A DNA stretch of 64,000 nucleotides from Mesorhizobium ciceri WSM4083 (lineage in GTDB: Bacteria; Pseudomonadota; Alphaproteobacteria; Rhizobiales; Rhizobiaceae), in the NCBI RefSeq assembly GCF_000519305.1, contig NZ_JAFG01000006.1:545209-609208 (forward strand), given 5' to 3'. The notes under the pieces were generated by a model. That model saw only the letters and a list, made by a program, of their open reading frames with translations, was not told where the DNA came from and made no database searches. Numbering within the stretch: position 1 is the first letter of the stretch; each line of letters starts with the position of its first letter. The position numbers and the translations under genes are program-made. Positions 63,827 through 64,000 of this stretch are shown piece by piece.

Positions 63827-64000
63827 CTAAATATGCAGCGCGTGTCCCAGCGCCTTCAGCGCCGCTTCCTGGAACCCCTCGCCTTGCGTCGGATGCGCGT
63901 GGATGGTGCCGGCGATGTCCTCCAGCCGCGCGCCCATCTCCAGCGCCAGCCCGAACGCCGCTGACAGTTCCGACACACCCTGCCCGACAGCCTGGATGCC
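63827..64000 (-). CDS. lpdA: Dihydrolipoyl dehydrogenase, C-terminal 57 residues (5' end outside window)
   Basis: The minus frame ending at TAG 63827-63829 reads [39 protein letters not shown] and ends HALHI. This is the C-terminal dimer interface of dihydrolipoyl dehydrogenase, including the catalytic HAHPT His-x-x-Pro motif and the following Glu. The enzyme is the E3 of 2-oxo-acid dehydrogenase complexes. Only the last 57 codons lie in the window, so the particular complex cannot be told. Confidence 0.92.
   Translation of the reverse strand, partial: GIQAVGQGVSELSAAFGLALEMGARLEDIAGTIHAHPTQGEGFQEAALKALGHALHI

Overview
This window looks like chromosome from a Mesorhizobium-type alphaproteobacterium (Hyphomicrobiales, Phyllobacteriaceae). 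The evidence is high GC, tightly packed genes with rhizobial-type products, an imuA-imuB-dnaE2 SOS cassette with the alphaproteobacterial GAAC-N7-GAAC LexA box, an IalB-family protein, and about ten copies of a GC-rich paired-palindrome intergenic repeat. I saw no integrase, transposase, plasmid replication gene or CRISPR array. The assignment is inferred from content, not from a database search.

Layout. 1-8.5 kb: a tandem pair of cold-shock-like/DUF805 membrane proteins, leuB and leuD separated by small housekeeping genes, a secreted protein with an Ivy-like lysozyme-inhibitor motif, a DUF72 protein and an FAD oxidoreductase. 8.5-15.9 kb: a membrane protein/response regulator/sensor kinase operon, a CoA-ester lyase, a DUF1737 protein, a TetR regulator facing a membrane protein across two matching operators, and a small zincin. 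16-21.9 kb: the SOS mutagenesis operon imuA-imuB-dnaE2. 22-27 kb: housekeeping genes (Trm112-like, Lon-substrate-binding, thioredoxin-TPR, prolyl-tRNA editing), a tRNA-Gly(GCC) with promoter and terminator, a PfpI/DJ-1 protein and a SapC-family protein.

26.8-45.5 kb is the most unusual part. One minus-strand gene of 13.7 kb encodes a 4557-residue protein. It has a signal peptide, an N-terminal beta-barrel of the inverse autotransporter (intimin/invasin, type Ve) kind, and then a huge Gly/Thr/Asn/Ser-rich repeat passenger that reads as right-handed beta-helix with five recurring header modules. Downstream on the same strand come three tandem phage-tail-collar (MdpB-like) proteins, a beta-propeller-like protein and a GNAT acetyltransferase; a DUF6916 protein converges from the other side. 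An IalB-family periplasmic protein is divergent from the adhesin. I propose this as a candidate surface-adhesion system.

45.5-58.6 kb is a catabolic cluster: M24 peptidase, amidase, Gfo/Idh oxidoreductase, an SsuA/NMT1-type ABC importer (binding protein, permease, ATPase), an RpiR/SIS regulator, a flavin monooxygenase fused to a SnoaL-like domain, a metal amidohydrolase, a RidA protein and a small SnoaL-sized protein. The two divergent promoters in this cluster share a GTTGCTTT-NN-TACAT-like motif, which suggests one regulator, probably the RpiR protein, controls both. The substrate is unknown; an amide or N-heterocycle is the best guess.

58.8-64 kb: a DUF347-type membrane protein, an OmpR/PhoP-like response regulator with its overlapping sensor kinase, an Lrp/AsnC regulator divergent from a saccharopine-dehydrogenase-like gene, and at the right edge the 3' end of a dihydrolipoyl dehydrogenase gene.
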